From Paenibacillus chitinolyticus NBRC 15660 (GTDB lineage Bacteria; Bacillota; Bacilli; Paenibacillales; NBRC-103111): a stretch of 64,000 bases of DNA. The stretch covers positions 310,001-374,000 of the forward strand of contig NZ_BBJT01000006.1 in the NCBI RefSeq assembly GCF_000739915.1, in the 5' to 3' direction. A program made the position numbers and the translations under genes. Under the pieces are notes generated by a model, which was not told the origin of the DNA, made no database searches, and worked only from the letters and a program-made list of their open reading frames with translations. Below, in pieces: positions 40,454 through 49,867 of the stretch; within the stretch, counting starts at the first letter, position 1, and the number at the start of each line of letters is the position of its first letter.

Positions 40454-43400
40454 TTATTTCCAAATTTCCCGTCCGTTCACGTGCTTGTATGCATGGTAAA
40501 CGGAAGCTTCCGTCACGTCCTTATATCCCCAGAAGCTGGCGGGAACATCAGACCATGCCTGCGGAATGCTCGCAGGCACACTTTCCGGCTGACGGCCGAG
40601 CAGCTTGTTGAAAATGACGACCGCCTGCGCCCGGGTAAGCGCCTGGTCCGGTCTGAACGTGCCGTCCTCGAATCCCGCCAGCAGACCGGCCTTTTCCGCT
40701 TTCCGGATATTTTCGGCGGCCCAGTGGCCTTGAACGTCCGTGAAAGCAGAAGTTCCCTGCACGGCCGGAAGCTGTTTCAGCTTCACGAGAATCGTGGCCA
40801 TTTCGGCACGTGTCAGAATGCGTTCCGGATTAAACTTGCCGTCCGGGTAACCGTCCATAAGCTTGCCTCCAAACACGGCCGTCACATACTGGGAAGCCCA
40901 GTGCGTGGCCGGTACATCGGCAAACGGATTTTGGGCGGCGGCGGAAGTTTCATTTGCGAAAAGTCTGGCCAGTATGGCTGCCAGCTCCGCCCGCGAAATT
41001 CCTTTGCCCGGCTGGAACGTTCCGTCTGGATAGCCTTCCATGTAAGGCTTGTGCTCGTGGTACGTCCCCGAAGGTTTCAGAGCGATATCGAGTTTTAAAG
41101 AAGTAAAATCTTTTGCAACGATTCCGCTGCCCCGGTCGCTTCTGCTGTCGTAGGTTTCATACCCGTCTTTTTCCGCGATCAGATAGTAGGCCCCATCCGG
41201 ATATACGAGCCAGCCGTAACGGCCGTCACTCGAAGAGGTTTGGGCATTCTTGTTCTGTCCCGGCATCATTTTCGCAAGCTCCGGCAAAGAAACCGGCGTT
41301 CCCGCGATTTTTCCGGCGGAACGATTTTTTTCCGTATCGGCCCAATACAGGGTCACCTTAACGCCCGCAAGCGCAGCGCCTGTCTCCGAGTCTCGGATCG
41401 TACCGAAGGGGTTAATTTCAGGCGTCCGGAACACCGCCGTGTCGGAGCTTACGACAAGCGTTCCGGCCGCTCCGGCAAGCTTTTCGCCGTTAGGAGCAGT
41501 CAAGGAAAGAACGATTTTATAAGTTCCGGCGGAAAGCGAGTAAAGCGTGAACTTTCCTGAGGCGTCGACGCTCACATTTTGCTTGAACAGCGTGGCGCCG
41601 TCGGTGCTGTAAATGTCCGCAACCAGCTTCACGTTATCTCCGATGAGCTTGGTGATGGATTGGTTAAGCACCTCTCCCGAAGAGGAAACGACCTCGATAC
41701 GTCCGTCGATCGGGCGCTCTGTTGAGCCACCGCCACCTCCGCCTCCGCTGCTTTCGCGCGTAAACGTAACGGTATAGGTTTTGGTGGTCCCGTTCTGTGC
41801 GGTGACGACGATCGTTACCGGATTGGCGCCGACGCTCAGCGCAATTTGACGGCCGCTTCCGGCCGGAACGGCCGTTCCGTTAACAGTTACCGTGGCGGTA
41901 GGATCCGCAGGCGACGGCGTTACAGTAACTTCCGACACGGAATGGTTCACGGAAGCCGCGTATGCCGTCACGCCCGGTGCAAATGCCGGAGTCAGCGTTC
42001 CCGCGCTTACGGCCAGACCGCTGAGGTCCGCGTTGCCGGACGGAGGAACAGCCCGGGTGACGATGATAACGTAGCTGTTCTTCGTTCCGTCCTGCGCCGT
42101 AACTTGGACGGTTATCGTGTTCGCTCCCGTCAGGAGCGGAACGATTTCGGAGCCGCCCGCGGACAGAACGTGTCCGTTAACCGATACCGTTGCCGTACTA
42201 TCGGCAGCCGCCGGCGTTACCGTAACCTCGGTTATATCGTGGGCGACATCCGCGGTGTAACTGGTCTGGGTTCCGGCAAAAACCGGACTGAGCGTGCCGG
42301 GGCTGATCGTCAGCCCGCTTAACAGCGCGTTGCTCGAAGGCGGAGCTTCCCGGTTGATCGTGACCGTATAGGTCTTCGTTGATCCGTCCTGCGCCGTCAC
42401 GACGATCGTGACCGGATTGGCTCCCATGATTAGCGAGATGTTGACGATCTGGCCGCTCGAAGCAGGGTTTCCGCCGATGGTCATCGTCGCAGTAAGGTCC
42501 GCAAGCTGTGCGGTCAGATCCAGATCGTACACGTCCGATGCCACGGTGGCCGTGTACAGCTTCGTTCCTGCGGAGAAGGCAGGCGTCAGCGTTCCCTTGC
42601 TCAGCGTCAGAGCGCTGAGATCCGCGTTGCTTGAAGCCGCGCGTGTGACCGTCACGGTATACGTTTTAAGCGTGTTGTTCGCCGCTTTAACGACAATCGT
42701 GATCGGGTTATCGCCCACATTCAGCGCTACCGGTTTAGGGGTTCCGCTGACTACGGCGTCTCCGTTCACGGTGATTGAAGCGGTCGCATCCGCCGTCACG
42801 GCCGTTACATCAATTCCGGTCGAAGCGTTCGGTACAGCCGCCGTGTAGCTAAGCTGTGCCGGACCAAACAGAGGCGTCAGCGTTCCCTCGCTGAGCGAGA
42901 TGCCGCTTAAATCCGCGTTTCCGGATGCGGCCCGGGTGATCGTCAACGTGTATGTTTTGACGCTCCCGTTCTGCGCCGTCACCTGTACTTCTACCGTATT
43001 GGAACCTACGTTCAACGAGACGGCAGAAGCGGTTCCGCTCGTCACGGATTTTCCGTCCACCTTGACGAAAGCCGTGCTGTCCGCTGTCGCAGGTGTAACG
43101 TCAACCGTGTTCACGGAGTTGGCCACATTTACCGTATAGGCCGTAGTTCCCGGTGCGAATGCAGGGTTGAGCGTTCCGGCGCTTAAGGAGAGCGAGCTTA
43201 AGTCCGCATTCCCCGATAGCGGAGCCGCGCGATTGACCGTTACCGTGTACGTTTCGCTCGTTGTTCCGTCCTGAGCCGTCACTACAACGGTAATCGTGTT
43301 GTCGCCGACGTTGAGCGACACCGGAACCGCCGTGCCGCTTGTCGCCGCATGACCGTTCATGGTCAATGTTGCCGTGCCGTCCGCGACTACCGGCGTTACA

Positions 43401-46400
43401 TCAATGCTCGATACGCCAGTCGCTACCTGAGCCGTATAGCTCGTTGTGCCGGAATCGAAAACCGGTGTCAACGTGCCTGCGCTCAGCGTTAAGCTGCTTA
43501 ACAGCGCGTTGCTTGAAGGCGCCCGGGTGATCGTCAGCGTATACGTTTTGGGCGTACCGTCCTGCGCGGTGACGAGCAGCGTAACCGTATTGTTGCCCAC
43601 GTTCAACGAGACGGGAACCGGAGTGCCGCTTGCCGCTGCCGTGCCGTTGACTTTAAGCGTCGCCGTGCCGTCCGCTACCGACGGCGTTACGTCCAGCCCG
43701 AAGACACTGTTCGGAACATTTACCGTATAAAGGGTCGTTCCCGGTGCAAAAACTGGGCTGAGCGCTGCGCCTCCGCTTAGCGTGATTCCGCTCAGATCGG
43801 CGTTATTGGAGCCCGCCGCCCTAGTTACTGTGACCGTGTAGGTCTTCGTCGCACCATTCTCTGCCGTAACGAGAACCGTAACCGTGTTAGGTCCGACATT
43901 CAGCGGTACGGAAGATGCACTCCCACTCGTGACAGCTTGGCCGTTGACTGTAACCGCAGCATGGCTGTCCGCCACTGTAGGCGTTACGTCAAGAGCAGTG
44001 ACTCCATGAGCCACACTGGACGTGTACGTAATCGTACCGGGGGCAAATCCGGGATTTAAGGCGGTTCCGGTCAGGACCAAGTTACTTAAATCGGCATTGC
44101 CGGATAACGGTACCGCTCGGGTAACCGTGACCGTGTAGGACTTCTGTGTCGTGCCGTCCTGCGCCGTTACCAGAACGGTGATGGTGTTGGCTCCCACGTT
44201 CAGCGGTACAGATGACGGGCTGCCGCTGGTAACCGTACTGCCGTTCACTTTAACCGTCGCCGTGCCGTCCGCAAGGGTCGGCGTTACGTCGACGCTCGTT
44301 ACGCTGTCCACCACACTGGCCGTGTAGCTCGTCGTGCCGGAGGCGAAAGACGGGTTGAGCGTGCCGGCGCTTAACGTTAAGCCGTTCAAGTCGGCATTGT
44401 TGGATGCCGCTCGCGTAACCGTGAGCGTGTAGGTCTTCTGTGTCGTCCCGTCCTGCGCCGTTACCACAACGTTGATGAGGTTGGCGCCCACATTAAGCGG
44501 TACAGATGACGGGCTGCCGCTGGTAACCGTGCTGCCGTTCACTTTAACCGTCGCCGTGCCGTCCGCGACCGTCGGCGTTACGTTGATGCTGCTCACGTTG
44601 TTTGCCACACCGGCCGTGTAGCTCGTCGTACCGGAAGCGAAAGCCGGGTTAAGCGTTCCCGTGCTGAGCGTTAAGTTGTTCAAATTCGCATTCGTGGATA
44701 AAGGTGCTGCACGGGTAACCGTGATCGTGTAGGTCTTCTGTGTCGTCCCGTCCTGCGCCGTTACCAATACAGTGATGGTGTTGGCTCCCACATTCAGCGA
44801 TACAGGCGACGCATTGCCGCTTGTAACCGTGCTGCCGTTCACCTTGAGGGTCGCCGTGCCGTCCGCAAGGGTCGGCGTTACGTCGACGCTCGTCACGTTG
44901 TTTGCCACTCCGGCCGTGTAGCTCGTCGTACCGGAAGCGAACGATGGGTTGAGCGTTCCGGCGCTCAACGTTAAGTTGTTCAAATTCGCATTCGTGGATA
45001 AAGGTGCCGCACGGGTAACCGTGACTGTGTAGGTCTTCTGTGTCGTGCCGTCCTGCGCCGTTACCAGAACGGTGATGGTGTTGGCTCCCACGTTCAGCGA
45101 TACGGGCGACGGACTACCACTGGTAACCGTGCTGCCGTTCACTTTAACCGTCGCCGTACCGTCCGCAAGTGTCGACGTCACGTCGACGCTCGTCACGTTG
45201 TTTGCCACACCGGCCGTGTAGCTCGTCGTGCCCGAGGCGAAGGTCGGGCTGAGTGTTCCGGCGCTCAACGTTAAGTTGTTCAAATTCGCATTCGTGGATG
45301 CCGCACGCGTTACCTCGACCGTATACGTCTTCTTGGTCGTGCCGTCCTGTGCGGTGACCTCAATCGTAATGGTGTTGGCACCCACGTTCAGCGATACGGG
45401 CGAAGGACTGCCGCTGGCCACCGCGCTGCCGTTTACTTTAAGCGTTGCCGTGCTATCTGCAACCGTCGGGGTTACATTAATACTTGCCGTGCCGTTTGAT
45501 ACATCGGCCTTATAGCCGCTTGTTGTTCCTGACGCAAACACCGGGCTGAGCGTCCCCGTGCTTAATGTTAAATTGCTCAGGTTGGCGTTTGTAGAAAACG
45601 TGTTAAACTGCGTCAGCATAGCGCCGGATCCCCCAACGGCGATAAACCTTCCGTTAGCAAAACCCACATGGTTTAAAAAATCGCCGCCCGTTTTCTCCGG
45701 ACTCCATGTAATGCCGTCGGGAGAGGAGGCTATCGTTCCGGGTCCCCCTCCTGTATCGCCTACGGCCACAAACTTGTTCGCGCCATAAGCAATGCCGTAT
45801 AAGTTCATCCCGGCCACGGAGACCGTTCTGGGCGTCCAGGTGATTCCGTCGGAGGAAGTAAGCACCCTCTGATTTGACCCGCCGGCAACGAATTGGCCGG
45901 CTCCGTAATTAACGCCCATCAAGTCTTCCGGGCTGCCCGAACGCGTCGTCCAGGTGATCCCGTCGGGAGAAGTTCGTATCGTGCCGGAACCGCCAACCGC
46001 AACGAACAAACCGCCTCCATACGTAACGCTGTAAAAATTGGCCGCAGTTCCCGAAGTCCTGGGGGTCCAAACAATACCGTCCGGAGAGCTCAGAATCACC
46101 CCGCTATACCCCGCGATGACCCATACGGTGCCGTTATATGCAGCCGCACTCAGACTGGCGGATGCCCCCGTCGTGCGAACCGTCCAGGTTATGGCATCGG
46201 GCGAGGTCGCGATTTTACCGCCCGCTCCCGTCACTATCCACTGGTTTCCGGCATAGTTCACTCCTACCGCCGACGGAAGGCCAATGGTTGTCTTGCTCCA
46301 GCTTAGCCCGTCGGATGACGTCATAATCGTACCCATGTTACCGACGGCCACCCATTTTCCGTTTCCGTAAGCAACCTGGTTTAAATCCGTTCCCGCATTG

Positions 46401-46540
46401 TTAGGAACCGTATCCCATGTGCCTGCCGCCTCCGCGGTGCCTATCCAGTTCCCCGCACCGCCGGTACCGGCGACAAGCAGGAACACCAGGGCTATCCGCA
46501 GAAAGCGGCCCCACAATCCCGTTTTGCCCAACTCCTTCAT
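40454..46540 (-). CDS. Giant SLH-anchored surface protein with 13 cadherin-like repeats
   Basis: 2028 residues. ATG behind GGGAGGTTCAC, signal peptide ~1-38 (FLRIALVFLLVAGTGGAG). Residues ~40-310 form propeller-type repeats with SPDGITWT motifs (TSSDGITWTPRT). From ~317 to ~1590 there are 13 cadherin-like beta-sandwich repeats (PF12733 type; ADLSGLTLSAGTLTPAFAPG, NVGANTITV, TKTYTVTVTRA). After a Gly7 linker come carboxypeptidase-regulatory-like domains (~1600-1800) and three SLH modules (~1810-1990; MEGYPDGTFQPGKGISRAEL) that bind pyruvylated wall polymer. A surface-displayed adhesin or sensor stalk. Confidence 0.92.
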   Translation of the reverse strand: MKELGKTGLWGRFLRIALVFLLVAGTGGAGNWIGTAEAAGTWDTVPNNAGTDLNQVAYGNGKWVAVGNMGTIMTSSDGLSWSKTTIGLPSAVGVNYAGNQWIVTGAGGKIATSPDAITWTVRTTGASASLSAAAYNGTVWVIAGYSGVILSSPDGIVWTPRTSGTAANFYSVTYGGGLFVAVGGSGTIRTSPDGITWTTRSGSPEDLMGVNYGAGQFVAGGSNQRVLTSSDGITWTPRTVSVAGMNLYGIAYGANKFVAVGDTGGGPGTIASSPDGITWSPEKTGGDFLNHVGFANGRFIAVGGSGAMLTQFNTFSTNANLSNLTLSTGTLSPVFASGTTSGYKADVSNGTASINVTPTVADSTATLKVNGSAVASGSPSPVSLNVGANTITIEVTAQDGTTKKTYTVEVTRAASTNANLNNLTLSAGTLSPTFASGTTSYTAGVANNVTSVDVTSTLADGTATVKVNGSTVTSGSPSPVSLNVGANTITVLVTAQDGTTQKTYTVTVTRAAPLSTNANLNNLTLSAGTLNPSFASGTTSYTAGVANNVTSVDVTPTLADGTATLKVNGSTVTSGNASPVSLNVGANTITVLVTAQDGTTQKTYTITVTRAAPLSTNANLNNLTLSTGTLNPAFASGTTSYTAGVANNVSSINVTPTVADGTATVKVNGSTVTSGSPSSVPLNVGANLINVVVTAQDGTTQKTYTLTVTRAASNNADLNGLTLSAGTLNPSFASGTTSYTASVVDSVTSVDVTPTLADGTATVKVNGSTVTSGSPSSVPLNVGANTITVLVTAQDGTTQKSYTVTVTRAVPLSGNADLSNLVLTGTALNPGFAPGTITYTSSVAHGVTALDVTPTVADSHAAVTVNGQAVTSGSASSVPLNVGPNTVTVLVTAENGATKTYTVTVTRAAGSNNADLSGITLSGGAALSPVFAPGTTLYTVNVPNSVFGLDVTPSVADGTATLKVNGTAAASGTPVPVSLNVGNNTVTLLVTAQDGTPKTYTLTITRAPSSNALLSSLTLSAGTLTPVFDSGTTSYTAQVATGVSSIDVTPVVADGTATLTMNGHAATSGTAVPVSLNVGDNTITVVVTAQDGTTSETYTVTVNRAAPLSGNADLSSLSLSAGTLNPAFAPGTTAYTVNVANSVNTVDVTPATADSTAFVKVDGKSVTSGTASAVSLNVGSNTVEVQVTAQNGSVKTYTLTITRAASGNADLSGISLSEGTLTPLFGPAQLSYTAAVPNASTGIDVTAVTADATASITVNGDAVVSGTPKPVALNVGDNPITIVVKAANNTLKTYTVTVTRAASSNADLSALTLSKGTLTPAFSAGTKLYTATVASDVYDLDLTAQLADLTATMTIGGNPASSGQIVNISLIMGANPVTIVVTAQDGSTKTYTVTINREAPPSSNALLSGLTISPGTLSPVFAGTQTSYTADVAHDITEVTVTPAAADSTATVSVNGHVLSAGGSEIVPLLTGANTITVQVTAQDGTKNSYVIIVTRAVPPSGNADLSGLAVSAGTLTPAFAPGVTAYAASVNHSVSEVTVTPSPADPTATVTVNGTAVPAGSGRQIALSVGANPVTIVVTAQNGTTKTYTVTFTRESSGGGGGGGSTERPIDGRIEVVSSSGEVLNQSITKLIGDNVKLVADIYSTDGATLFKQNVSVDASGKFTLYSLSAGTYKIVLSLTAPNGEKLAGAAGTLVVSSDTAVFRTPEINPFGTIRDSETGAALAGVKVTLYWADTEKNRSAGKIAGTPVSLPELAKMMPGQNKNAQTSSSDGRYGWLVYPDGAYYLIAEKDGYETYDSRSDRGSGIVAKDFTSLKLDIALKPSGTYHEHKPYMEGYPDGTFQPGKGISRAELAAILARLFANETSAAAQNPFADVPATHWASQYVTAVFGGKLMDGYPDGKFNPERILTRAEMATILVKLKQLPAVQGTSAFTDVQGHWAAENIRKAEKAGLLAGFEDGTFRPDQALTRAQAVVIFNKLLGRQPESVPASIPQAWSDVPASFWGYKDVTEASVYHAYKHVNGREIWK
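41760..45595. repeat. Thirteen ~290-bp coding repeats
   Basis: DNA encoding the cadherin-like repeats. Copies between ~44,100 and 45,350 are nearly identical over long stretches (for example TTAAGTTGTTCAAATTCGCA at ~44,680, 44,975 and 45,270), the outer copies more diverged. This pattern suggests recent unequal crossover. Confidence 0.85.
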
Positions 46541-46814
46541 GTGAACCTCCCATTTCGATTGATAAAGGTATGACTGAATCTATGCCGTCTGGCTGTTTAA
46601 ACGCGAAATTGATTTTCATCCCCCCATAAGATCGCCGGAATACAAGTCCTCATTTTGAGACTTAATTTCATTTTAATAGAAATGAAAGAAAAACTCACCA
46701 AAAAAATAAAGACAAACAGCCTATTGCATGTCACAAAATGTATATATTTTGTAGAAACCTTGTGGTATTCTGAAATGGAAAATAGTTCTTAACTCCTGAA
46801 GAGGGAGGTCCCCT

Positions 46815-47300
46815 GTGTTAAAAAAAATATCCGAGCCGGAAGACCAGCCGTTTCTGTTCGAGCTTTACTGCAGCTCCAGGATGGCGGAAGTGCGGGCTTG
46901 GGGCTGGGACGAAGCAACCCTGCGGACTTTTCTTCACATGCAGTACAGCGCCCAGAGCGCTTCTTACCGGCAGCAGTATCCCGAAGCGGAGTCGTACATC
47001 GTCTGCCAAGACGATCAACAGGCCGGAAGAATTCTGATCCACCGGACGCCCATCTGTATAAGAATTGTGGATATCACCATCCTCCCGCAATTCCAAAATC
47101 AAGGACTCGGTACAAAGTTGCTTCAAACCCTCATGGAAGAAGCACGTGAACAAAACCTTCCGCTCCGGCTTTCCGTACTTAGAACCGGCAGAGCGCTGGC
47201 CCTGTATGAACGGCTAGGCTTTCAAAACGCGGGAGAGAACGACATGTATCTGGCTATGGAATGGAATCACGAAACTTGTAAAGAAGGTGACCGCTCATGA
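46815..47300 (+). CDS. GNAT-family N-acetyltransferase
   Basis: 161 residues. Acetyltransferase fold with YIVCQDDQQAGRILIH, VDITILPQFQNQGLGTKLLQ (acetyl-CoA loop) and ALYERLGFQNAGENDMYLAM. GTG start behind AGAGGGAGGTC. Its stop overlaps the start of the first tail-collar gene (ATGA), an arrangement suggesting it modifies, or is co-regulated with, the collar proteins. Confidence 0.85.
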   Translation: MLKKISEPEDQPFLFELYCSSRMAEVRAWGWDEATLRTFLHMQYSAQSASYRQQYPEAESYIVCQDDQQAGRILIHRTPICIRIVDITILPQFQNQGLGTKLLQTLMEEAREQNLPLRLSVLRTGRALALYERLGFQNAGENDMYLAMEWNHETCKEGDRS

Positions 47301-47797
47301 GTGAATCTTATTTAGGCGAAATACGGATGTTCGGAGGCAATTACCCGCCGCAAGGATGGGCGCTGTGCAACGGCCAGCTTTTGAGCATTGCGGAGAACGA
47401 AGCTCTATTTGTTCTGCTTGGCACGACCTATGGAGGAGACGGACGAACCACGTTCGGACTGCCGGATTTAATGGGCCGCATCCCGGTTCATCCGAATCAG
47501 ACGTACATCCGGGGATCGAAGGGCGGCACGGAAACCGTGACGCTGAACCAGACGCAGCTGCCTCAACATACCCATATCCCCTATGCGACAGCAAATCTAG
47601 GTACGGAAAACTCTCCGGCCAATAACACCTGGGCAACCGCCATCACCCAGAACTATGCGTCTTCCGGCACGACAACGCCCATGAATCCGCAGACCCTTTA
47701 CTCCGTCGGCGGCAATCAACCTCACGACAATATGATGCCATCGGCTGTCATTACTTTCATCATCTCTCTTTACGGGGTTTTCCCGCCGCAACCTTAA
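47297..47797 (+). CDS. Phage tail-collar-domain protein, copy 1
   Basis: 166 residues of the microcystin-dependent-protein (MdpB) type: SESYLGEIRMFGGNYPPQGW, ALCNGQLLSIAENEALFVLL, GTTYGGDGRTTFGLPDLMGR, TQLPQHTHIPY and a C-terminal NMMPSAVITFIISLYG. These are beta-rich, probably trimeric fibre-like proteins found in tandem in many Bacilli outside complete prophages. First of three tandem paralogs. Confidence 0.88.
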   Translation: MSESYLGEIRMFGGNYPPQGWALCNGQLLSIAENEALFVLLGTTYGGDGRTTFGLPDLMGRIPVHPNQTYIRGSKGGTETVTLNQTQLPQHTHIPYATANLGTENSPANNTWATAITQNYASSGTTTPMNPQTLYSVGGNQPHDNMMPSAVITFIISLYGVFPPQP

Positions 47798-47828
47798 ACA
47801 CAGTTGATCATATAAGGAGGAACTAACT

Positions 47829-48329
47829 ATGTCCGAACCATTTGTGGGGGAAATCCGGTTGTTCGCCAACAACTACGCTCCGCGCGGCTGGGCTTTTTGC
47901 GAGGGACAAACCCTTTCCATTAACGGAAACCAGGCTCTTTACTCTCTGATCGGCACCGTTTACGGAGGCGACGGTAAAACAAACTTTAAACTTCCCGATC
48001 TTCGGGGCCGTGTCCCGATTCACGTAGGCACCACCAACCCTTTGGGTCAGTCCGAAGGAGAAGCAGCTCATACGCTTACTATCAATGAGATGCCTGCTCA
48101 TTCACATCAAGTGTCCGCTTCGGGGAATCCCGGTTCCACCTTTGCTCCCGCAGCCAACGTTTGGGCCGATGAAACGGCCCTTTACGAACCCCCTTCGACT
48201 CCTGCCGTTTCGATGAACGCAGGCGCCCTGTCCATCGCCGGACAAAGTCAACCGCACAGCAACATGCAGCCGTATCTGGTCGCTAACTTCGCCATCGCCC
48301 TAGTCGGCATTTATCCTTCGAGGAACTAA
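47829..48329 (+). CDS. Phage tail-collar-domain protein, copy 2
   Basis: 166 residues: SEPFVGEIRLFANNYAPRGW, LIGTVYGGDGKTNFKLPDLR, GRVPIHVG, EMPAHSHQVSASG and NMQPYLVANFAIALVGIYPS. Ribosome site AAGGAGG. The His-rich HSH/HTH motif after the collar is conserved in all three copies; the middle region differs most, where binding specificity would lie. Confidence 0.88.
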   Translation: MSEPFVGEIRLFANNYAPRGWAFCEGQTLSINGNQALYSLIGTVYGGDGKTNFKLPDLRGRVPIHVGTTNPLGQSEGEAAHTLTINEMPAHSHQVSASGNPGSTFAPAANVWADETALYEPPSTPAVSMNAGALSIAGQSQPHSNMQPYLVANFAIALVGIYPSRN

Positions 48330-48347
48330 AGAGAGGAGCACTATTTT

Positions 48348-48890
48348 ATGGCTGACGCTTACCTAGGAGAAATCCGCATATTTGCAGGTAATTTTGCACC
48401 GAGAGGCTGGGCGCTCTGCAACGGGCAGCTCATGCCGGTTTCCCAAAACAGCGCTCTTTTCGCCATCTTGGGTGTCCAATACGGCGGAGACGGCAAAACC
48501 ACATTCGCCCTGCCGAATTTAATGGGCAAAGCTCCGATGCACCAAGGCGCCGGGCAGGGACTGACTCCGCGCGTTGTCGGTCAGTCGGTCGGCTCGCCTG
48601 CCGTGACTCTGCTTACGACGGAAATCCCTTCGCATACTCACATTCCCCAATCGGTGAATGCCCCAGGCAGCGATACAAACCCGACGGGGAATTTCTGGGC
48701 GCAATCTCCGCCCGAAGGCCGGCCCGGCCGGGAAACGCAGCGGAATCTATACGATCCCACTCCGAATGTACCAATGAATCCGCTCAATCTTTCCGTTACC
48801 GGCGGCAGCCAGCCGCATAACAACATGCAGCCTTATCTTGCGATGAATTTTATTATTTGTTTGAGCGGGGAATTTCCGCCAAAACAGTAA
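48348..48890 (+). CDS. Phage tail-collar-domain protein, copy 3
   Basis: 180 residues: ADAYLGEIRIFAGNFAPRGW, GVQYGGDGKTTFALPNLMGK, TEIPSHTHIPQSVN, NMQPYLAMNFIICLSGEFPP. The longest copy, with a ~15-residue insertion (SPPEGRPGRETQRNLYD) before the last strand. Ribosome site AGAGAGGAGC. Ends the four-gene operon before a long hairpin. Confidence 0.88.
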   Translation: MADAYLGEIRIFAGNFAPRGWALCNGQLMPVSQNSALFAILGVQYGGDGKTTFALPNLMGKAPMHQGAGQGLTPRVVGQSVGSPAVTLLTTEIPSHTHIPQSVNAPGSDTNPTGNFWAQSPPEGRPGRETQRNLYDPTPNVPMNPLNLSVTGGSQPHNNMQPYLAMNFIICLSGEFPPKQ

Positions 48891-48950
48891 ACGTCTAATA
48901 AAAAAGCCTTTCCGCCCTCTAAAAGGGCGGAAGGCTTTTTTATTAGACGT
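48891..48950 (+). terminator. Very long inverted repeat ending the collar operon
   Basis: ACGTCTAATAAAAAAGCC...GGCTTTTTTATTAGACGT: a stem of about 27 bp with one bulged base and a 5-base loop, including AGGGCGGAAGGCTTTTTT. Works as a terminator. The extra AT-rich outer arms are unusual. Confidence 0.85.
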
Positions 48951-49032
48951 CTTTTTTCACGATCATTTAGTTTAAATCAGATGCGTAGGCTGTCATTCAT
49001 TGAGGAGTCCAATACGTTCATTTTTATACGGA

Positions 49033-49260
49033 TTAATTTCCGTAGATCAAGCCAAACATAAACCCTTCGGTCCACTCATTTTCATCGACTCTATAAGCAT
49101 CTATGTAAAAATCATTCGGAAATTCCTTAAAACCCGGCAATTCTTTATATTTCTCTATCACAGCTTCGACTTTCTCTTTGGAAGAGTAGATACCGATTAT
49201 TTTCGTGTTTTCGTTTTCATTCCATTCATAGCTATGTTGTAATAAGAAAACCGTTATCAT
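49033..49260 (-). CDS. DUF7336-type protein, second copy
   Basis: 75 residues starting MITVFLLQHSYEWNENENTK, with IIGIYSSKEKVEAVIEKYKE, LPGFKEFPNDFYIDAYRVD and EWTEGF, closely matching the copy at 6370-6597. Its ATG overlaps the upstream stop (ATGA). Here its partner is the cysteine-rich protein at 49257-49640 and not a nuclease domain, so immunity specificity may differ or the family may have another role. Confidence 0.7.
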   Translation of the reverse strand: MITVFLLQHSYEWNENENTKIIGIYSSKEKVEAVIEKYKELPGFKEFPNDFYIDAYRVDENEWTEGFMFGLIYGN

Positions 49261-49640
49261 AGTTGTCCTTTATCTCCAAATTCGGGAGGCTGGTCCCCCA
49301 TTAATTTTAAATACTCCTCATACGCTTCCTGAATTTTTCTCCGGCAAACTTCTTCCCATGTTTTTTTAAGTTCTGAGATTCTGCCCTCATCTGCGTCAGC
49401 CGGGATCATTTCACCGCCAAATCCAATCCATGCATCCATATCAAGTACTTCCCCGTATTCTCCTGCATAAGCAATTTCATGAGGGGCACAAGTAGAAGCC
49501 ATGTACGTGCAGCAGTTATCGAAACAGTGATATCCCGGCTCTCCTATGCCATTTTTGCAAAAGGAAGGCGCTACGGTCCCGTTGGCATCAGACCAAGTTT
49601 GCGTGCAATACAATTCCAGTACCAAATGTTTAATCGCCAT
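49257..49640 (-). CDS. Cysteine-rich hypothetical protein
   Basis: 127 residues with six cysteines in the first 55 (LYCTQTW; FCKNG; YHCFDNCCTYMASTC) and one later (EEVCRRK), then an acidic region (DAWIGFGGEMIPADADEG) and a helical C-terminus. No signal peptide. Unrecognised. Coupled to a DUF7336 gene; the motif-sharing site at 49748-49767 lies upstream. Confidence 0.55.
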   Translation of the reverse strand: MAIKHLVLELYCTQTWSDANGTVAPSFCKNGIGEPGYHCFDNCCTYMASTCAPHEIAYAGEYGEVLDMDAWIGFGGEMIPADADEGRISELKKTWEEVCRRKIQEAYEEYLKLMGDQPPEFGDKGQL

Positions 49641-49760
49641 TGATTGACCTCATTTTTCATATAATTCAAAGAATATTAGAGTGTTTTTATGCATAATAAT
49701 CTCAATATACCCCTTACTAATATCATATAAAATATTCCTCGGTTAAACATTAGGAGATTT

Positions 49761-49767
49761 TGTCGAA
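49761..49767. promoter_or_regulatory. Candidate Spo0A box
   Basis: TTTTGTCGAA at 49758-49767 contains the exact 0A core TGTCGAA. About 120 bases upstream of the cysteine-rich gene. The flank CATTAGGAGATTTTGTCG resembles 21405-21422 upstream of the Kelch-RHS operon. Confidence 0.4.
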
Positions 49768-49810
49768 AACAAATCTTAAATCCAGATACACAAAATAACA
49801 CACCGCCATA

Positions 49811-49857
49811 CAAAAAAAACCGGCCGCCCCGAGGTTCCCCCCTCAAGACTTCCGGTC
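49811..49857 (-). terminator. Terminator of the GT39-DUF4405 operon
   Basis: ACCGG...CCGGT stem with inner CCTTGAGG-like pairing, followed by TTTTTTTT on the minus strand. Confidence 0.7.
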
Positions 49858-49867
49858 CTATATCTGT

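Noticed and set aside
41760-45595. Regular ~290-bp repeats that could suggest a repeat array such as CRISPR
   Set aside because: They are in-frame coding repeats of a beta-sandwich domain; no short palindromic repeats with unique spacers occur in the window.
47297-48890. Prophage assignment for the tail-collar genes
   Set aside because: No capsid, terminase, integrase or lysis genes are seen nearby; tandem collar genes with a GNAT occur outside prophages in Bacilli.
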